48,080 nt of DNA. It comes from Pseudozyma flocculosa PF-1. Lineage: Eukaryota; Basidiomycota; Ustilaginomycetes; Ustilaginales; Ustilaginaceae. How positions within the stretch are numbered: position 1 is the stretch's first letter; each line of letters opens with the position of its first letter. Below are positions 9,999 to 20,147 of this stretch, piece after piece. Position numbers and translations under genes: made by a program. The stretch spans positions 849,309 to 897,388 of the forward strand of contig NW_006920875.1 of NCBI RefSeq assembly GCF_000417875.1, written 5' to 3'. The notes beneath the pieces are model-generated. The model searched no databases and was not told the DNA's origin. It saw nothing but the letters and a program-made list of their open reading frames with translations.

Positions 9999-12319
9999 CT
10001 AGGCCTCGGTGTCGTTGGGGGCATGGTGCGACTTTTCCATGCGTCCGCCCTGGTTCTCCTTGCGGTCCTCTGCGAGGCTCTGGGCAAACTTGGAGCGGGA
10101 GCGGACCCACTCGCCCTTCCAGTAGAAGAGGAAGATGGGGGCGGTGACGGCAAAGGCGAGGAAGCCGAGGAGCGACGAGGCCCACTGGTAGCCCAGATTG
10201 TTGAAGAGCGGCGTCGAGTACATGGTCGCGATGCCCGCCAGACCGTTGCGCATGAATGCGTTGCCGCCCGAGGCGCTCGACGAGTAGGGGCCGTAGGCTG
10301 CCATCTGATGGGTAGGAGGTGGGTAGAGGAGGTAGAGGGGGAGAGGGGTCAGTATTTGGGTGGGAGTGGAAGGAGGACGAGAGGGTTGGCGGGTCCGACT
10401 CACCATGTCTGTAGAAGGGCAAGCATGAGGGCAGAGGAGCGAGGCAGGAGGCAGAGGCAAAGGAAGGCGAGGGCACGCAAGGAACCAGAAGATCCACTGT
10501 CAGCATACGCCCGTGTGCGTCGAACGCGCGCGCGGGGCGGGGCGCGGGACTCACATTCGATGGTCGAGTAGTAGATGCCGAGGTTGGCAATGGCGACGAG
10601 GACGGAAAAGATCATGGGTGCGATCCAGTGGGTCGTCGGCGGGCCCTGCGAGGTCCACGCGAAACCGAACAGGCCGATGCCCTCGAGCGGGGCGAGGAAG
10701 AGGAGCCACCAGAGGCGCGACTCGGGCGTGATGCTGTCCGGGTCGCGGCGGCGCGCCTTGTCAAACTTGCGGATCGGGTAGAGGTACGAGATGACGGCGA
10801 TGATGTAGCCAATCCAGATGGGCACAAACGTCGTCGCCGTCAGAGGCGCCTCGAAGCCCCACTGCTCGTACACCAGCATCTGATGGGCGCGAGGGCGGGC
10901 GAGCAGGTGATGGAACGAGGGAGAGAGAGATATGGAGGGGAGGGGAGGGAAGGCGTCAGCGAGCAGGCGGGAAAGAAGTGGAGGACAGGCCAGGCCAGGC
11001 CAGGCCAGACGCGTCTGCCAGCGCCACCGTGAGAGAAGTAAAGACGACTCACAAATCCCTCCATGAAGGTAAAGATGAGCGCGTCCGAGAATCCAGAGAG
11101 GAGCGAACAGCAGAGCACGATGGGCTCAGTTGCAAGCATGTAGAAGGGCCTTCCCATGGTGGTCAGGACGCCGCGCGTCGTGAATCGCTTCTCCTTGAGC
11201 TCGTTGGGGCCCCAGACGTCTTGGCCTTCCTCCTCGCGCAACCGCTTCGCCTCTCGATCCAGGAGGATACTGGACCTCGTCTCCGGCACCGTAAGGAAGT
11301 GTAGCGCTTGCACGAAGCCTCCAAAGATCAATTGGAGCCAAAAAATCCATCTGAACCCGAGGTAGGCCTCTGAGAACGGGCCGATGAGGGGGCCGATGGA
11401 GGAGCCGCCGACCGAGGAAAAGACGACGTAGAGGACGGGGATGGCCTGGTCCTCTGGCTCCCACATGTCTGCGACCATGCCGATGGTGACGGAGCCGCCT
11501 GCGCTCGAGAGGCCGCCGAGGATGCGGCCGACGACGATGCTGGCGTAGTTGGGTGCGAGGGCGCAGGGGAGCTGCCAGATGTTGACGAGGAGGAGCGAGA
11601 GCTGCATGATGGGCTTGCGGCCCAGCTCCTCGGACCACGGCGCCCACAGCTCCGAGCCAAATGCGTAGGCGATCAGGANNNNNNNNNNNNNNNNNNNNNN
11701 NNNNNNNNNNNNNNNNNNNNNNNNNNNNNNNNNNNNNNNNNNNNNNNNNNNNNNNNNNNNNNNNNNNNNNNNNNNNNNNNNNNNNNNNNNNGGGGGAAGG
11801 ATGGAGGCAGGCGCCGGGTCCAGTCTCCGGACGCGACGCGGCGCGGCACGACTCGCCCGCTGGCGCGCTCGCTCCGTCGCTCGCTGGCGGACTCACCTGA
11901 CCGACTCGGGCGGCCTGCTCCGAGATGCTAAAGTGCTCGGCAAAGAGCTTGACGCCGTTGGCGTACACGCCCGTGTTGAAGTTCATCGAGAGCTGGATCC
12001 AAAAGATGACGGTGATGATCCACCACTTTTTCCAGGTGGGGAACGAGTAGCCCAGCTTGGCGTAGACGGCCGGGTCGTGCATGCGGATCTCGCGCTTGCC
12101 CGACGGGTTGGCCGTGTCGTCGCCCTTGTTGCCCGCTCCGCTTCGTCCTGCTCCGTTCTGCTGCTGCGGCGGCGGCTGCTTTTCGTTGTCGGTGCTGGTG
12201 CGCCTGACGTGGCCCGACGCGGCGTCGGTGTCGCTGCTGCGGCTCTGGGCGTCATGGACGGTCGAGGTACCGCTCTCGGCTGCCGGAGAGATCCGGCCGC
12301 CCTTCTTTTCGTCGACCAT
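9999..12319 (-). CDS. MFS drug:H+ antiporter-like transporter (DHA1/Tpo1-like), broken by an assembly gap
   Basis: Predicted plasma-membrane multidrug or polyamine exporter. Exons on the minus strand: 12319-11897 (141 aa), an exon beginning inside the gap and ending at 11053, 10879-10555, a 5-nt microexon 10408-10404, and 10304-9999. The N-terminus is a charged tail ending KLGYSFPTWKKWWIITVIFW, entering helix 1 (WIQLSMNFNTGVYANG). After the gap the frame resumes with AFGSELWAPWSEELGRKPIM, an MFS motif-A segment. It continues with GRILGGLSSAGGSVTIGMVADMW and a PETR motif, as in DHA1 carriers. The C-half has helices around TTFVPIWIGYIIAVISYLYP and ASSLLGFLAFAVTAPIFLFY. Intron 1 (donor at 11896) has its acceptor hidden in the Ns, so the end of helix 1 and about helix 2 are missing. 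The substrate is unknown. Confidence 0.85.
10404..10408 (-). other. Predicted 5-nt microexon of the MFS gene
   Basis: On the minus strand the preceding exon ends with one base of a codon at 10555, and the last exon starts in frame at 10304. Only a 5-nt piece (acatg), flanked by tacag and gtgagt, bridges the two with canonical introns of 146 and 99 nt and an open frame (IEYMMAAYGPY). Confidence 0.6.
11679..11791. other. Assembly gap (113 N)
   Basis: A run of N inside the MFS transporter gene, covering the 3' end of intron 1 and the 5' end of the next exon. Unlike the second gap, its flanks do not repeat each other. Confidence 0.99.
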
Positions 12320-14659
12320 CGTCGGCGGGGCCCAAGGGGTGGTGGATGTGCCTTTCGAGTGGGCTGGAACCAGGAAGAGGGTCGGTTAGGGTCGGGTCGA
12401 TGTCGGTCGTGTGGCGGCGTGAGACGCGTCTGGGTCGAGGCGGCGGCGGGCAGGGAAAGAAAAGGCGCTGGTAGTCGACAAAGCAAGTCGATGGGAGACG
12501 GCCGTCGTTTGATCCTCTACGAGTCGTTCAAGTCTAGGTCGAGACTGGGAGGAAGCGGCTGGCGTGATGGTGGTTGTTGGAAAGGGCGGAGGGAAACGGG
12601 ACCACGAGACGGGACGGGCAGGTAGGAGCGGAGGGGCCGGCATGCTTTTGTAAAGCTCTACTCGGGCGCGCAGTGACGATCCGGCGTCTGTCGTGGTGCG
12701 GGCGTCCGGGGTTTCGACGGCGATGTCGAGGCCGAGCGAGGCAACGGTAGGCATCGAAGGGGCTCTTTGGGCTGCGGGTTTAGAGGCGCGCAAATGCTCC
12801 GATGCGAGACAGGACGGGGAGCGAGGCCGGGGCACATAGACAAGCAAGCGGCGGACGGAGCCTTCTCTCTGACGGCATCGTCGGAATAGCCCCGAAGCCA
12901 CGGCAGCGGAGGCGGAGGCGGCGACGGCGGCGGCGGCGGCGGCGGCTCAGGCGGAGAGTAAGGCAAGGCAAAGCCGGTCTTGGCTGGCTGGCTGGCTGGC
13001 TGGATGGCTACGTAGCCGTCGGCCATTGTCCCTTTTCGCACTGCTGCTGCACCGTATCGAGCCGGACGAAGGGCGAGGGGCGACCGACCGACGGATGGAC
13101 CCTGGATGGGTGTGGCTCGATGGCCACGCAGGCGGCGTACGTGCGGGGAGGGGGGGGGGGGGGAAGGCCGAACACATGTCCCTCTGCACACTACCGGGCA
13201 CGACCATCGCATACGCCACTCGCAACTTGGGCCCCTCGAGGCAGCGCAGCGCTGGCAATCGTTTTTCTTGGCATCGTGATATGGGGGGCAGGGCACGAGT
13301 ACGTGACGCTCGGTGCACTGCGCTCCGCACAGCCTCGACTGTCGAGATGGGGCGAGCGGGCCAGCCGAGATCCTGGGGAGGTCCATCTCACGCCATGGCG
13401 TGGGCCGTGGCGTGGCGAGGCGTGGCCCATGGCCATCCGTGTTTACGCAAGAAAAATCCCAGCACTCGCGTCTCTTTCTCTGCGGCGGCTCGAACGGATC
13501 GGAAGCACAGAGAGGGGCCTCACCTTCCGCGTCGAGCGTCGAAAGCGACGTAAGTAGAGTACGGGTGGAGGGAGCCATGTCGATGGGGCTAGACGAGGGA
13601 CGGTGAGATCGCGATCCAAGCGAGGCAAGGACAACGCTAAGACGCCGAGAGGGAGAGAGGCAAGCAGCAGCGCAGCAGCGATCAACAACGTCACTTGTCC
13701 ACCTCGTCGTTTGGTGCTTCTGATTCGCCGGCCTGCCCTCTGGCCACTGCCCGCTCGAGATACAGTACGACGCTGCCTGGTGCATTCCCTCTCTCGCTTT
13801 CTGTCTCATCGAAGCACGACCTGGGCCAGCCTCCGCCAGTCCCCGCCCCCTTTTCTGATCCGGTCCACTGCCGACCATCGATCGGAACCGTGCCGTCTCT
13901 CCCGTCGCAGGGTCAAAGAGAGGCCTTGACGTCGTTGAGCACGGCCGGGGGCCTTCTTGCGGCGCACGAAATACGCCTTTTGACCAGGTCAAGACGCCCC
14001 CATGGGTGCGCTGCGATACGGTGACGGCGAGGCGGGCAAGGACATCAATCAAGGTCTGGTCTCACCCGCTTACTGGTACAGGTAACCAAGCCAGGCAGGT
14101 GCTGCCGATACGACGATCTTTCCGCATTTTCGCTGCTCGTTTGTCGATGCTGCCTGGCTGCCCTTTTTTTCTCTCCGATGCGTCCGAAAGCGGCTAGGTC
14201 GGGCGCGGGCATGTCGAGTGACGTCGCATCTGGCCTCGCCTCGCAGATCGACCGACCGACTGGACCCTGGGGCTTCGAGATGCGGGCGGCTGCCCTGCCC
14301 TGACCTGACCTGACCTGCCCTGCATCTCGCAAGCAAAGCCCAAGCGCTACTACTGTGAGCCAAGCCAAACCAAGGCAGGCAAGGGTCCAGCGGCCATCTT
14401 CACGGTCCTGTCGCCCCGCTCGTCCTTCTTCGCCATGCCTTGCAAAAAGTGGCGGATCCTCACCGCTATCTAGTCGGCCGGGTCGATCCCGGCTCCGCGG
14501 AACGGGTTGCCTCCGTTGCAGGCAGGCATGGCAGGCCAGGCAGACGAGGGCCGGGCCGGTGACGGGTTTTCCATTCAGGTTGCCCACAGCCCAAAAAGCG
14601 GCTGCAAGAGGCTAGGGTACCGGGTCGTGTCCACCTCGGAACCGACCGACGCTCCAATC
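12320..14659. other. 2.3 kb gene-poor region between the MFS and WDR48-like genes
   Basis: Contains the promoter of the MFS gene at its left end and the 3' flank of the WDR48 homologue at its right. Open frames here are compositional (Arg/Pro-rich) with no domain, start context or splice logic. Simple sequence includes a ggcggc-type stretch near 12900-12955, a ggct tetramer near 12977-13004, a run of 13 G at 13151-13163, and a ctgac/ctgcc pentamer tract near 14295-14322. I see no tRNA or other RNA gene. Confidence 0.6.
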
Positions 14660-17600
14660 TCAGAGACCATGATGGTGGCCGAGCCACCGCCGCTTCATGC
14701 GGTACTCGAGCTTGATGTCGCCCGACGCCTTCCAGTAGAAGCGCTGGCACTGCGCCAGCGTCATGTCGTCCGGCAGCACCGAGTCGTTGCACACGATCTC
14801 GACGACCTCGTGCGGCGGCAGCGCTCCCACGTCTTCAACGTCGCTGTCCGGGTCCGCTGCCGCCGCCGTCGTCCCTGCTGCTTCCCCGCCGCCGCTGCCG
14901 GCGCTGCCTCCCCCGCCTGCTGCTGCTGCTGCTGCGCCTGCTGTTGCGCAGCCAGCGAAGTCATGCTGAGGTGGCTCGAGGGCGACGCCAGCCCCCCGCC
15001 CGGGCCCTTTTTCAACCCGGCATCCGCAGACGACCGGCGGCTGGCGGCGATGCTGTTGGCGCGCGACTGGGGCGACGCCAGGTCCAGCTTCTCGCACACG
15101 TAGGCGCACGTCTTCTTGATCCGCAGGCACCGCGTCGCCGTCAGCCGCGCGTTGCCGCTCGGCATGTCGGGCATCGGCAGCGACCCGTCGCCAAACCCGC
15201 CAAACCCATCCCGCTTGGCCCCAGACGAGATCCACGGCTGCAGCGTAAAGCTCAGCTTGACCGGATCCCGCGCCAGCACCCGGTTGCCCAGCAGCAGCTC
15301 CAGCAGCCACAGCGGCGACCGCTCCTCGAGCACATCAACGTCGTCGGCCGCGCTGCTCACCAGCCCGCGGTACACGACCTCCCACGACCCCGCATCCGCC
15401 GACGACTCAGAGATAATCAGCGCCGTCTCGGGCGAAAACGGCAGCTCCGGCACCTCGCGCATCGACAGCGGCGCAATCGGCCTCGCCAGCAGCTGCTGCA
15501 GCAGGACGGCGTGCGTCTGCTGCTCCTGTCGGGCCGTCGAGTAGCAAGCAGAGACCGGGCACGGACGGCAAGAGGAAGAGGTCAGCGCCAGGTTGGTCAT
15601 GTTGGGCAGCTGATCGCAAGGAGCGGAGCTCGGGCCAGTCGTCTGCCTGCTCACCGCCGCCGCCGCCGCCGCCGCCGCGAAACTCACCTTCATCTCGGCG
15701 CTCAGCTCCTCGTTGGCAGCCGGTGTCGCCGCAGCGTCGCTCGTAGCCTCGGTTGGCGTGCCAACCTTTTCGGCCCGGTTCTTGCCAAATCGCAGCTTGC
15801 TCATCAGGCCGCTGCCGCCCGGCGTCTGCGGCCCGGCGTCGGCAAACGAGGAACCGCCTTCGGACGGCGTCGCCACCGTTGCCGCTGCCTTTGCGCTCGA
15901 GTCGGGCTGCCTCGCCGCGGCGCTCTTGATCGAAAAGTAGTCGCCAGCCGGGCCCGGGCTGACCCCATTGACGGCCTTGGCCGCTCCGCCCGAGTGCGAA
16001 GGCGGCAGGGCGTGTGGGGTGCGCTGGGCGGCTGCCGACGATAGCGGTCCTGTGCCCCCCGGAGTGAACGCCGGCGTTTTGGCGGGCGTGGCTAGCGCAA
16101 TGGTCATGCCCGGCGTCGCTGGTCCGCGCCTGCTCGCCTGCAGTATCCGGTCCAGCCCAGGAGTCGAGACCGCGCCGCCGCCATGCACCTGCTGCCGCCC
16201 GCGCCGCTGCTCCTCTGCCCACACGAAGCCGGCAAAGAGGTTGCGCAGGATCCACTTGGCCACCTGGCCGCGCTGGTCTTCCTTGAAATCGTCGAGGTCG
16301 ACGCAGTCGGCGAACTCGTCGATGTAGAACTCGGCCTCGAAGCAGCGCGGCTCCTCGAGGTGGACGGTCAGCGCGCCGCTCTTGGTGTCGACCGAGCACC
16401 ACAGCGGCGTCACGCCTTGCCCCTCGATGCGCTCCTTGACAGCCTCGAGCGTGTCGCCGGGCGTCAGCTGCGGCCTCCACCGCCGCAGCAGCGACGCTGG
16501 GATCTGCGACGACTGCATGGCGGCCTCGCGCACGTCGGACGGGTCGAATTCGCCGAGGCAGACGCCCTTGACCACGTCCCACAGAGTGACGGCGCCCGTG
16601 CTGCTGATGGCCAGCACGTGGCGCCGGTCGTTGAGCATCGACGAGCGGATCAGACCGTGGGAGCCTCGGATGATGTCGTCCGCCTTGGTCCGCAGCGGCT
16701 GCGCCTCCTCGGCCAGCTCGCGGTCCTCGAACGATAGGCGCGCCTGATAGGCCGGCTCGTCGTCGTCGTCGTCGTCGTCGCCGTCGACATCGGCTTCTCC
16801 TTCGTCGTCGTCGCCCGCAAGGCCATCGCTGCCGGCGTCGGACCCCGTCCGGTACGAGTGCGCAGCACCGTTGATGGTCTGCTGCATCGGCGCAAATCGC
16901 AGGCTGGCGGAACGCGTGCTTGCGGGCCGCTGCCGCCCGTCCATGGCCTGGACGTTGGCAATCTGGGCGTGGGCCGCCGTTGCCATTGCGGCCGCCGAAG
17001 GTGTCGTGGGCGGAGAGAGACCGGGACGGGCCTGGTCGATGGAGAGGTGGCTCATTGCCGAACGGAGGCCGATCACGGAGCTGGCGCGGTCGTCGTCGTA
17101 GCTGCGCGGGTCGCGCATGCTGATGCTGCCCAGCCCAATCTGATCACCGTACGGGTCGCTGATGGGAGCCAGGCTGACGAGGCTGTCGAAGGGGATTCCA
17201 TGCATTGTGGCCGCCAGATCCGAGCCGCCGCCGGGAGGCAGGTCCATGGCGGCCGACAGGGCGATGGCGGGCCCGTTGAGCGAGGCTACCGAGTCGTTCC
17301 TGGCCGCAAAACGCCCAGCCCTCGGCTGACCAGGCGGAGGCGTGTGGGGCTCCATGAAGCTGACCGACGTCTGCCGAGAGAGGTCGGGCGCCACGAGCTC
17401 GGCGTGGGCCAGCTCCTGGCCGCCGGCCAACGAGCTGCGAAAGGGGTGGAAGCTGCTGGTCGATCGTCGGCCAAAGTGCTCAAAGGAGCGCGAGGAGCGG
17501 AGCCCGCCGATTGGGTAGAGCGCCTCGCGCTCTGTGCGGCGCGGCACGTCGCGCCACCGGTGGACGTCGGAGCTGCCAGTAGCCGTCCAAAAGTAGGTGT

Positions 17601-18930
17601 CGTCGAGCGCCACAATCTTCTGGATGCCGACCTTGGCGTCCCTGCGGTGGTAGGCGTAGGCCGCCTCGCCGCCGCTGTCGTCGCCGTCGCCGTCGCCGTC
17701 GAGGGAAGAGGTCGAAGCCGAGAGGTCCGAATCGCGCTCGCGACAGAGGACGACACACTCGCCCTCGGAGACCTCTGCGCAGCGCTCCCAGTCGACCTTG
17801 CACACGTAGCCCTGGCGATCGCCCGAGTAGAAGACGTCGAGGTCCGGGTGGGCGGAGAAGAGCGACCAGACGCTGTCCGAGTGGTGGGTGAAGGTGTGCA
17901 GGCAGCGCTGCTCGCCAAGGGACCAGAGCCTGACGGTGCTGTCCGACGAGCCCGAGAGGAGGTGGCGGCCGTCCTGGCTCACGAGGACGCTGCGGATGCT
18001 GTCGGTGTGGCCGACGAGCTCGGCACACTTCTGCCCGCTGCGAGGGTCCCACACCTTGACGTGCTGCTCGGGCGACCCACTGGCAATGACGCTGCCGTTG
18101 GGGTTTACGCCGAGTGCGTAGATCGACGTCCTGTCGGCGAACTCAAAGATGGGGGCGGTCCTGGTCTCGCGAATGTCCCACAGCCTGATGGCGCGGTCGA
18201 AGCCGCCGCTGACGACGTAGTCGGACTCGCTGGCGTGGGCGAGGGCCTTGACGTAGTCCTTGTGGGTGCCGAGGACGTGCGGGCTGAGGCTCGTGTGCGG
18301 GTCGTGCGGGTTCCAGATCTTGACGGTGCGGTCCGACGAGGCCGAGACGAGGGTCTGGTTGCGGTTGCAGAGGAGGACGTCGTTGATCCAGTCGGTGTGC
18401 GACTGGACGCACTGGCGGAACTGGGTGGGGCACGCCTCGTTGGCCCGCAGCGGGTCTACGTGCCACTGGGCGGCGGCGTCGGTGTCGGTGCGGCTGCTGG
18501 CGAGCAGCGCCTCTGTCGCCTGGACGTCGGAGTCGTCGCCGTGGTCGTCGCTGCTGGAGTTGCGTGGGGTGTCGTGCGCAAACCCGTGTGTGGAGGCCTT
18601 TCGCATTGGCAGGCCGAGCTCCCATGAGCCCACGAGGCCGTCCCTGCCGCCGGTGTAGAGGATGCCTTCGGGTGCGAGCTCATCGTCTTCCGAGCCGGAT
18701 GAATGGATGCACGTGGTGGTGTCGATGGCGAGCGAGGATACGGCGAGGGTGTGCTGGGGATGGAGGGCGGCCGGGTGCGATGTGGGCGGGGGCGGATGGG
18801 ACGATCTCTGGGATGGGACGAGGAGTGGGCCGGTGGAGAAGCCTCTATCTGCGCCGAGGGGCGGCAGGCCAAAGTAGCGCGGGGGCTGCTGGTTGGGCAG
18901 CACGTACGAGACTCTTTTTGCGGTTGGCAT
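14660..18930 (-). CDS. WDR48/UAF1-like WD40 protein (deubiquitinase cofactor), with a likely frameshift near its 3' end
   Basis: Homologue of WDR48/UAF1 (Duf1 in budding yeast), the WD40 partner that activates USP1/USP12/USP46-type deubiquitinases. The start [14 protein letters not shown] matches the VSYV-type opening of the family. WD repeats follow: [15 protein letters not shown] near residue 190, [46 protein letters not shown], and a late blade [18 protein letters not shown]3337-type C-terminal region begins near residue 865 ([36 protein letters not shown]). It ends with the SUMO-like tail [30 protein letters not shown]. That tail lies in another frame from the main 1389-codon frame; the switch falls in a CAG/G-rich stretch at about 14870-14950 with no GT-AG intron available, so a 1-nt indel is likely. 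A 162-nt intron (15687-15526, gtgagt...cag) divisible by three is probably also removed. Asp/Ser/Gln tracts pad the protein. Confidence 0.88.
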
Positions 18931-18995
18931 GATGCTGGAGGAGGAGGGTGTTGGGGTTGGATTGTGGGTTGCCTAGAGCAGCAGCGGTGGCAGAG

Positions 18996-18997
<2 letters not shown>

Positions 18998-19040
<43 letters not shown>
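18998..19040 (+). repeat. (CAG)n trinucleotide array, about 14 units
   Basis: Perfect gca/cag repeat about 70 nt upstream of the WDR48-like start codon, probably within its 5' leader (read there as CTG). Confidence 0.95.
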
Positions 19041-19042
<2 letters not shown>

Positions 19043-19571
19043 GCCTTTTTGGCAGGTCGAGACCGAGCGGGGGGGCCAGGGCGGGGGCGTGGATGGCGGT
19101 TTGCGTGGGTGGGCCAGGAGCGTCTGGTACGCCGTCAGAGGCGAAGCAGGGTGACTGTTGGCATGGGCGGATGGGGTTGCGGGTCGAGCAAGGATGTAGA
19201 CGAGAGCTGTTGGGTGGTGATGATGGTGGTGGTGGGGATCGTCGTGGCAGTCGTCGCCTTGGTCGTCGTGGCCGTAATGGGGGCCAAGTGGAGGTCGAGA
19301 AGACGAAACGACGGCTGGAGGCTGAGCATGCGACGCGTGCTCGCCGAGGTCGGTGCGGCAGGCCAGGCAGGCAGGGCGAGGGCGCAGCAGATGGCGACGA
19401 CGTGGTGATGGTGGTGTTGGCGGCGGCGATGGTGGTGGTGATGGAGAGAAAGATAGGGAGATAGGGAGCGGGCAGGGCAGGGCCGGCCAAAGGATCGGCG
19501 CCAGTCCGAGGCAGGCCAGGCCGTCTCGGAAGGCGGCCTTCCATACCATAGGCGGCTGGCTGGCTGGCTAA

Positions 19572-19628
<57 letters not shown>
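19572..19628 (+). repeat. (CTG)n trinucleotide array, about 19 units
   Basis: Perfect ctg repeat in the divergent promoter region, inverted relative to the CAG array about 530 nt to its left. Confidence 0.95.
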
Positions 19629-19630
<2 letters not shown>

Positions 19631-20147
19631 GCTCTGCTTGCCGATCCTGGGCCGGCGGGGTGCATGGCACGGCGGGCTGCAATACAAGACCGGCTCCAGC
19701 CGCGCAATAGAGTTGCTATTGGGTCCCCACCGGCAGGACCCTTTTGGGGAATCCACCAGCCTGCAGGCGTATACAAAACGCACCACGCCGGCCAGGCTGT
19801 TCCACGGGCCAGGCACGGGCCGCCCGCTTTGCTCTGCTCTGCTCTGCTTTGCTTTGCCTTTTCCCGCTGGCCCGTTTGCCGGCACTCGGGCGAGGCGGCG
19901 GCTGGCTGGCTGGCAGCCTCTCGTCGACCTCTGCCCAAGCTTGGCTTTGCATCTTGCTCGCTCTGCTGGCCACCACCCGCCACCACCCGCCACCACCACC
20001 ACCCTCGGCTTGGCATACACCGCCAGCTCTGGTACACCGCTCAGCATTACGCTCGCAACACCCAGCACACCACGCCACCAATGCCCGCCTCCCTCTGACC
20101 TCGCTCCAGCTGCTTTGGGCGCAACCCGCCCCACCCGCCTCTCCACC

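Larger units (their letters stand above)
18931..20147. promoter_or_regulatory. Divergent intergenic region WDR48-like / MED25-like with CAG and CTG arrays
   Basis: 1.2 kb between two divergent genes; it must carry both promoters and 5' leaders. No supported ORF. A CAG array (18998-19040) and a CTG array (19572-19628) face each other, with GTGGT-rich DNA between them. Pentamer ctctg/ctttg repeats lie near 19828-19857, and caccacccgc repeats near 19970-20003. Confidence 0.65.

Noticed and set aside
13443..13694. 83-codon minus-strand frame starting with a signal-peptide-like stretch (MTLLIAAALLLASLPLG)
   Set aside because: The mature part is Arg-rich with no cysteines and there is no paralogue or promoter signal; chance is more likely, though expression data could revive it.
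12658..14052. 464-codon minus-strand open frame in the gene-poor region
   Set aside because: Pro/Arg/Ser-rich with no motif, no sensible start and several simple repeats inside; consistent with GC-rich non-coding DNA.
16858..18627. 589-codon open frame on the + strand
   Set aside because: It lies antisense to the WD40 repeats of the WDR48 homologue. The composition mirrors the GC-rich codon bias of the real gene, and it has no domain.
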